This document shows, one piece after another, positions 50,810 to 58,532 of a DNA stretch of 64,000 bases; positions within the stretch are counted from its first letter, which is position 1; every line of letters starts with the position of its first letter. Under the pieces are notes generated by a model, which was not told the origin of the DNA, ran no database searches, and worked only from the letters and a program-made list of their open reading frames with translations. The position numbers were made by a program, and so were the translations under genes. Origin of the DNA: Actinomadura hibisca NBRC 15177 (GTDB lineage Bacteria > Actinomycetota > Actinomycetes > Streptosporangiales > Streptosporangiaceae); contig NZ_BCRO01000010.1 of assembly GCF_001552635.1 (NCBI RefSeq), positions 120,623 through 184,622 on the forward strand, written 5' to 3'.

Positions 50810-51676
50810 TCAGATGAGGTGATGGCGGTTCAGCCAGCCGGCGATGGCCTGGCCGATGGCGTGGGGCTGGTCCTCGGGGGCCTGGTGGCCGGCGGGCCCG
50901 ATCCCCTCGATTTCGAGGGCGGCGATGTTCTGGCGAGCCCAGTCCACGATCTCGGGGGAGGCGATACCGACGCCCTCCTCGACCGTGAGGAGAAGTTTGG
51001 GCACCTCCGGGCTGCCGGCGAGCCATTCGCCGTAGGCGTCCATGCGCTCGGCGACATCGGCCGGTTCGCGGTCGTAGGGAATCTCGCGAGGCCACTGGAG
51101 CAGCGGAAGGCGCGACGCAGGGTCGGTGTAGGGCGCGCGGTAGACGTCGTGGTCCTCTGGGCTGAGACCTGTCTTGATGGCGAAGGGGTGGGGCAGGGCG
51201 TACTCGATGGCGGCGTTCTCCTCTAGCAGTAGCCGCTCGCCGAGTCCGGGAGTGCGCAGCGCCTTGGAATGATCGATCACGTCCTGCGGCAACTCCGCCC
51301 ACATCTGTGGCCGCAGGAACGTCTCCAGGAGGGCGACGCCGCGCACCTGGCCGGGGTGGCGTGCGGCGCGGTCCATGGCCAGTGCGCCGCCCCAGTCATG
51401 ACCGACCAGGACGGCCTCCTTCAGCTCCATGGCTTCGAACCACGCGTCCAGGTAGCGGGCGTGGTCGGCGAAGCGGTAACCGATGTCGGGCTTCCCGGAG
51501 GCGCCCATCCCGATCAGATCAGGGGCCAGGACCTTGGCGCGATCGGCGACGTGCGGGATGACGTTGCGCCAGACGTAGGACGAGGTGGGGCTGCCGTGCA
51601 GGAACACCACGGGCGACTCGCCCTGTCCGGTCTCCGTGTAGGCGAGGTGGGAATCGAGGACGGCGACGGTGTGCAT
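50810..51676 (-). CDS. Haloalkane dehalogenase-like alpha/beta hydrolase
   Basis: 288 residues. HGSPTSSYVWRNVIPHV, then VLAPDLIGMGASGKPD, nucleophile Asp94 with halide-binding Trp95 in VLVGHDWGGALAMD, and catalytic His in GPAGHQAPEDQP. LETFLRPQMWAELP matches haloalkane dehalogenases. The first-shell Asn of HGNPTSS is Ser here, which could weaken halide binding, so an epoxide or ester hydrolase role is possible. Divergent from the tandem-MarR regulator, its probable controller. Confidence 0.87.
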   Translation of the reverse strand: MHTVAVLDSHLAYTETGQGESPVVFLHGSPTSSYVWRNVIPHVADRAKVLAPDLIGMGASGKPDIGYRFADHARYLDAWFEAMELKEAVLVGHDWGGALAMDRAARHPGQVRGVALLETFLRPQMWAELPQDVIDHSKALRTPGLGERLLLEENAAIEYALPHPFAIKTGLSPEDHDVYRAPYTDPASRLPLLQWPREIPYDREPADVAERMDAYGEWLAGSPEVPKLLLTVEEGVGIASPEIVDWARQNIAALEIEGIGPAGHQAPEDQPHAIGQAIAGWLNRHHLI

Positions 51677-51815
51677 GATCGTTAGACCCTTCGCTGGTTC
51701 GGCACCCGGAATCTAGATCCACACCCCTCCAACTGTCAACATCCCAACTAATGCTGAAGCAACCGTCACTGACGCAATCATCAGACTGCTAACATCACGC
51801 CCGGAGGTGAGGCCC

Positions 51816-52670
51816 GTGCCCGGCCAGGCAGGGAACGTTGTCGACGACGAATCCGGACCGCTGCATGCGGCCACCGGTCACCTGATGCGCCGCGTGTTCA
51901 CGACGGTCACCGCTCAGGCCGTGAAGGACGGGCCCCAGTCGCGCGAGTTCGTGGTGCTCGACATCCTCGCCGACGCGGACGCCCCCTCCCAGCAGGAGCT
52001 CGCCCACCGGCTCGGCATCAACCGTACGATCATGGTCAGGCTGCTCGACCGGCTCCAGGAAACGGGCTATGTCGTCCGCACTCGCAACCCGGCCAACCGC
52101 CGCACCTACATGGTGTCGCTGACCGCGGCGGGCCGTACCGCCCTGGACGGCATGCGCCAAGCCGTCGCCGACAACGATGCCCGGATCACCGCCGCGCTCA
52201 CCGACCTCGAACGGCGGCGCCTCACCACGCTGTTGACCGTGCTCGTCGCCGACGACGGGCCCTCCGCCATCCACAACATCGAGCACCTGATAGCGCAAGC
52301 CCACTACCGTCTGCGCCGTCTCGGGGATCGTAGGCTCGAAGCGTACGGCCTGCGCACCCGCCACTTCGCCCTGCTGCCCGCGCTGGACCGGCTCGCCCCC
52401 TGCCCGCAAGAGCAACTGGCCCGATACCTGCACCTGACCGAGCCCGCCACCGCATCGCTCATCGAGGAACTGGTCCAGGCCGGCATCGTGTCCCGCGGTC
52501 AGGACCCGCACGACCGACGCCGCTATGCCCTACAGCTCACCGACCTCGGCCGCGCCCGCGTGCCTGTAGTACGTGAAGCCCTGGAGAGCATGGAACACGA
52601 CATCAACGACGTCCTCGGCCCAGACCGCGCGCAAGAACTTCGCACCCTTCTCACCAAGCTGCTGCCGTAA
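51816..52670 (+). CDS. Tandem double MarR-domain regulator
   Basis: 284 residues, twice the usual MarR length. First unit: REFVVLDILADADAPSQQEL, AHRLGINRTIMVRLLDRLQE and GYVVRTRNPANRRTYMVSLT. Second unit: THFALLPALDRL-like RHFALLPALDRLAPCPQEQL, ARYLHLTEPATASLIEELVQ and GIVSRGQDPHDRRRYALQLT. Both keep the recognition helix and the DPxDRR-type wing. The protein could be an internal pseudo-dimer. GTG 51816 sits eight bases after GGAGG; GTG 51807 is less likely. Divergent from the dehalogenase-like gene. Confidence 0.88.
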   Translation: MPGQAGNVVDDESGPLHAATGHLMRRVFTTVTAQAVKDGPQSREFVVLDILADADAPSQQELAHRLGINRTIMVRLLDRLQETGYVVRTRNPANRRTYMVSLTAAGRTALDGMRQAVADNDARITAALTDLERRRLTTLLTVLVADDGPSAIHNIEHLIAQAHYRLRRLGDRRLEAYGLRTRHFALLPALDRLAPCPQEQLARYLHLTEPATASLIEELVQAGIVSRGQDPHDRRRYALQLTDLGRARVPVVREALESMEHDINDVLGPDRAQELRTLLTKLLP

Positions 52671-52798
52671 GCACGCAGCCTCTCGCGGCAGTCGGCCCGA
52701 CGTCGCCAGCGGGCGGCTGCCTTGCAGTAGCGGGCATCGATCGGGTGTTCCGCAAGAGTGTTCCAGTGACGGAGCCCTATCCGGAACACTTGACGGCG

Positions 52799-53437
52799 TG
52801 AACGCCGCACCGAACGGGCCCCGCGTCGGCTAAGCCCGTTGCTCCACCGACGAGCAAGATGTCGTCGTCCAAACCGAGCAGCTGCTCGCGCTCGGCGTCC
52901 CGCAGGATTGGATCTACATCGACTGGGGTTGCTCCGGCACTACCCGCCGCAACTGCGGCGGCCTGGACCAGGCCCTGGCCGCGGTGTGGCGCGGCAGCGT
53001 GTTCAAGTTCGACCGGTTCGCCCGCAACATGGCCGAGGCCAACCAGATCCTCACCGACCTGTCCGACCGGGAAGTGCTGTTCGGGCTGGGCGGGTCGGTT
53101 CACGACTGAAACGACCCGTTCGGCGCTGTCCCTGCACACTGGCGATGGTCGCCGAGTTCGAGGCGAACTTGGGCCACCTGCGCACCCGCGAGGGCATGAC
53201 GCTGGCCAAGAAGAACGGCAAGCCCAAGGGCAAACACCCAAACTGCCCGAGCCGACGCGGCGTTCCATCCGCCGCCGCTACGCCGCCGGCGAGGTGACGC
53301 TGACGGACCTGGCCACCAAGTACAGCGTTGGCCACTCCACCATCCACCAAGATCAACAAAAACTACATGACAACCGGCGTTGTCATGCAGTCCCAGCGAT
53401 CTTGCTTAAGAGCTCGTCGTCGACGCGCCGCAGCTAG
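52799..53437 (+). pseudogene. Serine recombinase (Hin/resolvase-like), inactivated
   Basis: From GTG 52799: NAAPNGPRVG, TAA, then ARCSTDEQDVVVQTEQLLAL and KFDRFARNMAEANQILTDLS to a stop at 53107-53109. The TAA is where GYaRxST usually has Tyr, and the catalytic Ser of CSTDEQ is kept. Later frames read MVAEFEANLGHLRTREGMTL, then LPEPTRRSIRRRYAAGEVTL and DLATKYSVGHSTIHQ, the C-terminal HTH. At least one nonsense and two frameshift changes. Confidence 0.75.
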
Positions 53438-53453
53438 TGCGGTAGCGATCAAT
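53438..53453. other. Start of a 430-bp gene-free stretch (53438-53870)
   Basis: The interval from the recombinase remnant to the HTH-NUDIX gene has no gene. It carries the dyad array (53454-53522), a 150-bp plain segment and two GTATC/GATAC inverted repeats (53654-53697), listed separately. Confidence 0.4.
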
Positions 53454-53522
53454 GCCTCAGATGCGTGAGACAAAACCGCGAACGCCTCAGGTGCATGAGA
53501 CGTGCCTCAAGTTCGATGAGAC
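53454..53522. repeat. Three tandem copies of a CTCA-N6/7-TGAG dyad
   Basis: Copy 1 at 53454-53471 (GCCTCAGATGCGTGAGAC), copy 2 at 53484-53501 (GCCTCAGGTGCATGAGAC), copy 3 at 53504-53522 (starts GCCTCAAG, ends GATGAGAC). Start-to-start distances are 30 and 20 bp. Each is an inverted repeat, so a regulator or recombinase binding array is plausible. Confidence 0.65.
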
Positions 53523-53653
53523 AGGACAACTGACACCCAGTGACGAACCCGCAGGACAGAACCATGCAGAACCGTACGCAGGTGGGGCGGTGCGCGCCGG
53601 GGCTCGCTGGGATAAGCAGCATTATCGCAGTACTGATGCTGGAGACTATATGT

Positions 53654-53697
53654 GTATCCGTTTCAGAAGATACGACTATCCGTATCTCTAGATACGG
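53654..53697. promoter_or_regulatory. Nested GTATC/GATAC inverted repeats upstream of the HTH-NUDIX gene
   Basis: CCGTATC-TCTA-GATACGG at 53680-53697 is a perfect 7-bp dyad; a looser GTATC...GATAC pair lies at 53654-53673. This AT-rich stretch probably contains the promoter and operator of the genes from 53871 on. Confidence 0.55.
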
Positions 53698-53870
53698 TAG
53701 TGATGGGCGTCTTGGTGCCGGTCCAGGGCCGGAATGGGGTGCCGGTAAGAACCGTGTCATGAGCCCCAGACGAGCGGACCCCGGTCTGCGGATAGGCCCT
53801 TGTGGGTGGGTTTTCTTGTTCGCTGATCCGGCGCATCCTCGTGGCGAGGGCAAGCAGCGAGGAGTCCGGC

Positions 53871-54467
53871 ATGGCGCGGACGTGGACGGGCGCGGATGCC
53901 ACGGCCCTGCGCCGTGGGCTGGGGCTGACCATCGAGGCGTTCGCGCGTCGGGTGGGGGTGGCTGCCCGCACCGTGGACCACTGGGCGGCTCACCCGCAGG
54001 TGGTTTCGCGGTCGGGTCAGCAGGCGGCGTTGGACCGGCTGTTGGCGGCGGCTCCGGAGAAGGTGCGGGAGCAGGTGGTGGCTCCGGCGGGGCGTCCGAT
54101 GCGGGTGGTGGCCCGGGCGGGCATGGTGCTGCTGGTGCGGCGGCGCGATGAGGGGCCGATAGGCTGGCAGTTCCCTGCGGGGGTGATCAAGCCGGGTGAG
54201 GACGGCGGCGACGTCGCCGTCCAGGAGACCCACGCTGAGACCGGCGTGCACTGCGCGGTCGCGGAGCATCTGGGGTGCCGGGTCCATCCGGTGACCGCGG
54301 TGGTGTGCGATTACTACGTGTGCTCGTATCTGGCGGGGCGCCCGGTGAACCGGGACCCGGCGGAGAACACCTCGGTGGCGTGGGCACCGATCGGTAAGCT
54401 GACCGAATTCGTCGGCCCCACGATCTATCCGCCGATCCTGACCGCTCTGGAGGAATGCCGTGCCTGA
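53871..54467 (+). CDS. HTH plus NUDIX-like domain protein
   Basis: 198 residues. Residues 10-45 form an XRE-like HTH (LRRGLGLTIEAFARRVGVAA, RTVDHWAAHP). From residue 75 a NUDIX fold follows, but the box GVIKPGEDGGDVAVQETHAE-TGV has Gln for the Arg of REUxEE and Ala for the first Glu of EE, so hydrolysis is doubtful. It may sense a nucleotide ligand and regulate DNA. ATG 53871 with GAGGAG. The next NUDIX gene overlaps its end by 8 bp. Confidence 0.82.
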   Translation: MARTWTGADATALRRGLGLTIEAFARRVGVAARTVDHWAAHPQVVSRSGQQAALDRLLAAAPEKVREQVVAPAGRPMRVVARAGMVLLVRRRDEGPIGWQFPAGVIKPGEDGGDVAVQETHAETGVHCAVAEHLGCRVHPVTAVVCDYYVCSYLAGRPVNRDPAENTSVAWAPIGKLTEFVGPTIYPPILTALEECRA

Positions 54468-54861
54468 CCTCCCGCCGGTCGCCGCCGCCGTCATCGTCGA
54501 ACGCGGCCGGGTCCTTTTGGTCCGCCGCCGCCATCCCGAAGGCGACCTGGTGTGGCAACTGCCGGCCGGGGAGGTGGAGGACGGCGAGACCGCCGCTCAG
54601 GCCGCCGAGCGTGAGACCGCTGAGGAGACCGGCCTGAAGGTGACCGCGGGCCGTGCGCTGGGGTCGCGGGTCCACCCCGACACCGGCCGGTTCCTGCTGT
54701 ATGTGGTCTGCGAGGCCGTGGGCGGGCACGCCCACGTCGCCGATGACGAGGAGATCGCCGAGGTCGCCTGGGTCGAGCTGGGCGGCCTAGCCGACTTCCT
54801 GCCGCGGCCGTTGTTCGGGCCGGTCCAGGAGCACCTGGACGCGCTTCTGCACTCCCGCTGA
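54460..54861 (+). CDS. NUDIX hydrolase
   Basis: 133 residues with an intact NUDIX box: GEVEDGETAAQAAE followed by RETAEETGL. MutT-like size. GTG 54460 lies inside the end of the HTH-NUDIX gene, so the two are cotranslated. Likely a nucleotide-derivative pyrophosphohydrolase; its product could be the ligand sensed by the preceding protein (inference). Confidence 0.9.
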   Translation: MPDLPPVAAAVIVERGRVLLVRRRHPEGDLVWQLPAGEVEDGETAAQAAERETAEETGLKVTAGRALGSRVHPDTGRFLLYVVCEAVGGHAHVADDEEIAEVAWVELGGLADFLPRPLFGPVQEHLDALLHSR

Positions 54862-54967
54862 TTGCCGAACATGCGCCCGGTCCGCAACGGCGTTGCGTGG
54901 CCGGGCCGGAGCGCGGCGGGTGAAGGTCGAGGGGACAGCACGGTCCGTCTCCACCGGGAGGTATCCG

Positions 54968-55405
54968 ATGACCACCGATCTGCTCGCCACGACCCGCGAC
55001 CCCCGCACCTTCGTCGACCCCGATGTGTGAGACCGCGAGATCGCCCTGCTGGTCCGCGACAACCCCTTCGACCGCGTCATGGCCGAAAGGATCTTCGGGC
55101 AGGCCATCGCCTACCTCATCACCGCGATGGAGAAGTGGGACGACAAGCTGGAGCTCGGCGCGGGCGAACTCGTCGACATGGGCGTCCACGCCTTCATCCT
55201 CGACACCGCCAACTACCGCAAGTTCTGCGACCGGCACTTCGGCCGGTTCCTGGAGCACATCCCCGAGATCGACCGCAAGTACGACGGGACCGTCCAGCGC
55301 ACCGCCAAGGTCATCGCCGACAACGGCTTCCGGGTGGACTGGCCGCTGTGGGAGAAGGACTTCGCCAAGTGCTCCCCCTGCGCGCCCGGCACCAGCTGCC
55401 ACTGA
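54968..55405 (+). pseudogene. Hypothetical gene interrupted by one in-frame TGA
   Basis: ATG 54968 has a strong GGGAGG site and reads TTDLLATTRDPRTFVDPDV, then TGA at 55028-55030, then DREIALLVRDNPFDRVMAER, IFGQAIAYLITAMEKWDDKL and on to CSPCAPGTSCH at 55405. The frame is otherwise uninterrupted for 145 codons. The TGA probably replaces a TGG. Translation could restart at ATG 55079. No family recognised. Confidence 0.65.
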
Positions 55406-55658
55406 CCCACCAACCCCAAGCCCGGCCGGGCTTCGGCGCGTCCCACACCTTTCCCCGACATCACCACCGTGACCAGGGCGCGCTGGCTACCGTTTGACCG
55501 GTGAGCCTCAGAAACGTCGGCTGGTCCCAGCAGCATCCCGCCAAGACCCTCACCGACCCCGACGACGGGCCCGGCTACTCCACCGGGTGCGGCGGTGGCC
55601 GGGCCAACAACGTGACCACGCGGCCGACAACGCACGGTTGTCGCCTATGGTCATAGGT

Positions 55659-56615
55659 GTGGATCTTGACTTGACCCTGGTCCGCGCCTTCGCCGTGACC
55701 GCCGAGACGCTGCACTTCGGGCGCGCCGCCGAGCGGCTGGGGACCAGCCAGCAGGCGCTGTCCAAGCGCATCGCGCGGCTGGAGACGGTGCTGGCGGTGC
55801 GGCTGTTCGAACGCGAGGGCGGCATCCGGCTGACCGAGGCGGGCGAGCGGTTCCGCCCGGCCGCGCACCAGGCGCTGGCGGCAGGCGAGCGCGCGGTCGC
55901 CGCGGTGACGGGAGCCGGGCCGGTCGTGCGCGTCGACGCCTGGGGCCACCTGTACGCGCCGATGCGCACCGTCGCCCAAGCGGTGCAGGCGCTCGGCGCG
56001 GTCCGGCTGGAGCCCGGCCCGGGACGCGACTGGCCCTCGGTCGCGGCGGCCCTGCTGCGCGGCGACACCGATCTGGGCTTCGGCCGGGTCCACCCGCTCG
56101 CAGGCGGCCTCGACGCGGGGCTCACCCAGCGCCTGGCGCGGCTGGAACCAGTCGACGCGGTGGTCAGCACGGCGCACCCGCTGGCCGGGGCCGGCCAGCT
56201 GCGCCCGGCCGACCTGCGCGACAGCACCCTGTGGTGCCCGGCCGAACTGCCCCGCCTGGACTTCCTGCGCCGTTTCGCCGACGAGTTCCACATCGCCCGG
56301 CGCCAGGACGGCCCCAACCTCGGCCTGGACCACCTCGTCGAGCACATCCGCGCCGACGCCTCGTGTTTCACGCTGTTCCCCGCCGACGCGCCGCTCCCCG
56401 ACCACGCGGGCCTACGGTCCATCCCGCTCGTCGAGCCGACGCCGTTGTACGCGTGGTCGCTGGCCTGGCGCGAATCGCACCGCCATCCGCTGCTCGGGTC
56501 CCTGCTGCGCGGCTTCGCCGAGGTCGGCCGCAGCCGCCGCTGGCTCGACTACGCACCGCAGCGAGACTGGCTTCCCGACACCGACCACGCCAGGCTCGCG
56601 ATCGATCACATGTGA
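55659..56615 (+). CDS. LysR family transcriptional regulator
   Basis: 318 residues from GTG 55659, giving the usual MDLDL-xx-VRAF opening; ATG 55647 is the alternative. HTH: FGRAAERLGTSQQALSKRIA, RLETVLAVRLFEREGGIRLT. The C-terminal effector domain ends with SHRHPLLGSLLRGFAEVGRS. The dyad CCTAT-GGTC-ATAGG at 55645-55658 lies at its start and may be an autoregulatory site. Ligand unknown; no divergent partner gene. Confidence 0.9.
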   Translation: MDLDLTLVRAFAVTAETLHFGRAAERLGTSQQALSKRIARLETVLAVRLFEREGGIRLTEAGERFRPAAHQALAAGERAVAAVTGAGPVVRVDAWGHLYAPMRTVAQAVQALGAVRLEPGPGRDWPSVAAALLRGDTDLGFGRVHPLAGGLDAGLTQRLARLEPVDAVVSTAHPLAGAGQLRPADLRDSTLWCPAELPRLDFLRRFADEFHIARRQDGPNLGLDHLVEHIRADASCFTLFPADAPLPDHAGLRSIPLVEPTPLYAWSLAWRESHRHPLLGSLLRGFAEVGRSRRWLDYAPQRDWLPDTDHARLAIDHM

Positions 56616-56770
56616 TCACTACTTCTCGGACGCGCCGCTGCGCCCAGATCGCGCGTCGGCCGCAGGCCGGAGGATCGATCCAGGGGACCTGGCGCAGGTC
56701 CCGCCGTACCTGACCACGTCCGTTATTTCGGCGAATACTCCAGGAACGAACCCGGCCGTCTTCGCCCTCT

Positions 56771-57112
56771 TCAAGCCTCCGCGGGATTCTGGTCGTTCTG
56801 CTCCTGCGCCCAGGTGATCGCCCATTCGTCGAGCGGTTGGAGGGCGTGCCCGAGGGCCGTTCCCAGCCGGGTGAGCTCGTAGCCATCGACTGAGGGGGCG
56901 ATGATCCCGTTTGACGTGAGTTCGCGAAGCCGCTGGTAGAGGACGCTGGAGGACAGGCCTTCGCACCGTGCCAGCAGCGCACGCGCACCGAGCGGGCCCG
57001 CACGCAGCTCCCAGAGGATCCGCAGCGCCCACCGGCGGCCGAAGAGGTCCATCGCAGCCATGATCGGACGGCCGGTGGCCGATCCACGGACCGGTGTTCC
57101 GACGAGCTCCAA
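56771..57112 (-). CDS. HxlR family winged-helix regulator
   Basis: 113 residues. DLFGRRWALRILWELRAGPL, LLARCEGLSSSVLYQRLREL and GYELTRLGTALGHALQPLDE WA follow the HxlR pattern (dxigGkWtllIL..L). A TTG at 57112 has GGAGG six bases upstream and gives the typical length; a GTG at 57154 is possible. Such regulators often sense reactive aldehydes or quinones. It is divergent from a PhzF remnant, probably its former target. Confidence 0.85.
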   Translation of the reverse strand: MELVGTPVRGSATGRPIMAAMDLFGRRWALRILWELRAGPLGARALLARCEGLSSSVLYQRLRELTSNGIIAPSVDGYELTRLGTALGHALQPLDEWAITWAQEQNDQNPAEA

Positions 57113-57147
57113 CGGTCGCCTCCGGCGGCTGCATCGCGACGCTGGGA

Positions 57148-57440
57148 CGTCCACGGCTACTCGTCCCCGTCACCACGCAGTCCGCTCTCGCCGCCCTGAC
57201 CCCGGCCCCTGATCGGCTCGCCGCAGCTTGCGATCACCTGGGTCTGCTGGGCTGCTTCGTCTACTCCCCGGCGTCGGCCCGGGTCGTGGCCCGCATGTTC
57301 GCCCCGTCGATCGGTGTACCCGAGGACATCGCCAACACCAACAGCTCCGCCCACCTGCTCGCCCGCCATGGCGCCACCCGGCTTGCCGTCGACATGGGCG
57401 ATACCTTGGGCCACCCTTCCTCGGTCAGCGCCAACGCATG
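57148..57440 (+). pseudogene. PhzF-like isomerase, C-terminal remnant
   Basis: RPRLLVPVTTQSALAALTPA, LGLLGCFVYSPASARVVARM and FAPSIGVPEDIANTNSSAHL, then RLAVDMGDTLGHPSSVSA, correspond to the second lobe of PhzF-type proteins (GcfvfS...ARMFaP..GI.ED.a.G.a). The first lobe with the catalytic Glu is absent and the end runs out of homology. Confidence 0.7.
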
Positions 57441-57669
57441 CCACAGTTCACCGAGTCCGCTGGTCGATGTCTCCAGCGTCGCGAGAATCGGGCGAGCGTT
57501 GTGGCTGCCGATGCCTCGCTTCACGCTCCTCGACTCCCACAGACGACTGGTTCCGCGAGGCTCGTGATCACGCGGCGGACGGGGATGTTCGCACGATGTC
57601 TCACCGAAGGACGGCGCGTTCGAAGGCGCGGAGAACGCGTGTGCGAGTGCCTCGACCAGGCATGATGCA

Positions 57670-58488
57670 ATGATCGTCGTGGATATGGATCTGTCGGCCA
57701 GTGAATCCGGCCTTCTGCGTGCGATGGAGCAGAATCTTGCCGAGCACGCCTGCCACCTGCACCGGAGCCTGCAAGGCGCGTCCGTCACCGAGACCGGCGA
57801 CCTGCTGATCGCCGACAGCGGCCTGGAGGACGACACCTTCAACATCGTTGCGGCGGCCTGCTTCACCCCGGCCACCGCCCAGGCCCGCGCCGCGGAAACC
57901 GTCCGCACCTTGGCCGCCACCGGCCGTCCCTTCTCCTGGTGGGTGGGCCCCGCCTCCGCGCCGGCCGACCTCGCCGAGTATCTGAAGGCCGCCGGGCTCG
58001 AAGCCTCGGAGACCGAGGTGGGCATGTGGAAGGACCTGCGTGCGCCCCTTCCCGAGACGCACGCCGACGGCTTGGACGTCCACTTGGCGACCACCCCCGC
58101 CCAACTCGCCGACTACGCCACGGTCCTCGCTGCGAACTGGACCCCGCCCGCCGCCACCGTGCGCCGCTTCTTCGCCGATACCGCTCCATGGGCGCTCGCC
58201 GCCGACTGCCCCGCCCGGTACCTGGTCGGCTACGTCGACGAGCGTCCCGTCTGCTCGGCCGAGGTTTTCCTGCACGCGGGCGTCGCTGGGATCTACAACA
58301 TCGCCACTCTCGCCGCCGACCGCCGCCGTGGCTATGGCGGCGCCATCACCTCGGCCACTCTGCGCATCGCCCGCGACGCGGGTTACGAGACCGCGGTCCT
58401 ACAGGCATCCGCCGACGGCGAACCCGTCTACCGCGGCCTCGGCTTCACCGCCTGTGGCCACTTCACTGAATACGCCATCACTCCCTGA
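57670..58488 (+). CDS. GNAT family N-acetyltransferase (two-domain)
   Basis: 272 residues. The C-terminal half holds motif A in [20 protein letters not shown] with RRGYG as the CoA loop, and [18 protein letters not shown] as the closing strand. The N-terminal half is a degenerate acetyltransferase-like lobe ([20 protein letters not shown]). ATG 57670 is weakly supported; ATG 57685 is another option. Acceptor unknown. Confidence 0.85.
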   Translation: MIVVDMDLSASESGLLRAMEQNLAEHACHLHRSLQGASVTETGDLLIADSGLEDDTFNIVAAACFTPATAQARAAETVRTLAATGRPFSWWVGPASAPADLAEYLKAAGLEASETEVGMWKDLRAPLPETHADGLDVHLATTPAQLADYATVLAANWTPPAATVRRFFADTAPWALAADCPARYLVGYVDERPVCSAEVFLHAGVAGIYNIATLAADRRRGYGGAITSATLRIARDAGYETAVLQASADGEPVYRGLGFTACGHFTEYAITP

Positions 58489-58532
58489 TCTGTGACGGCG
58501 CCCTCGAAGCAGGCCGTGCAGGGCTCACCAGT

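Noticed and set aside
53454..53522. CRISPR-like array
   Set aside because: Only three short degenerate copies with unequal 2-12 bp gaps; no spacers of normal length and no cas genes.
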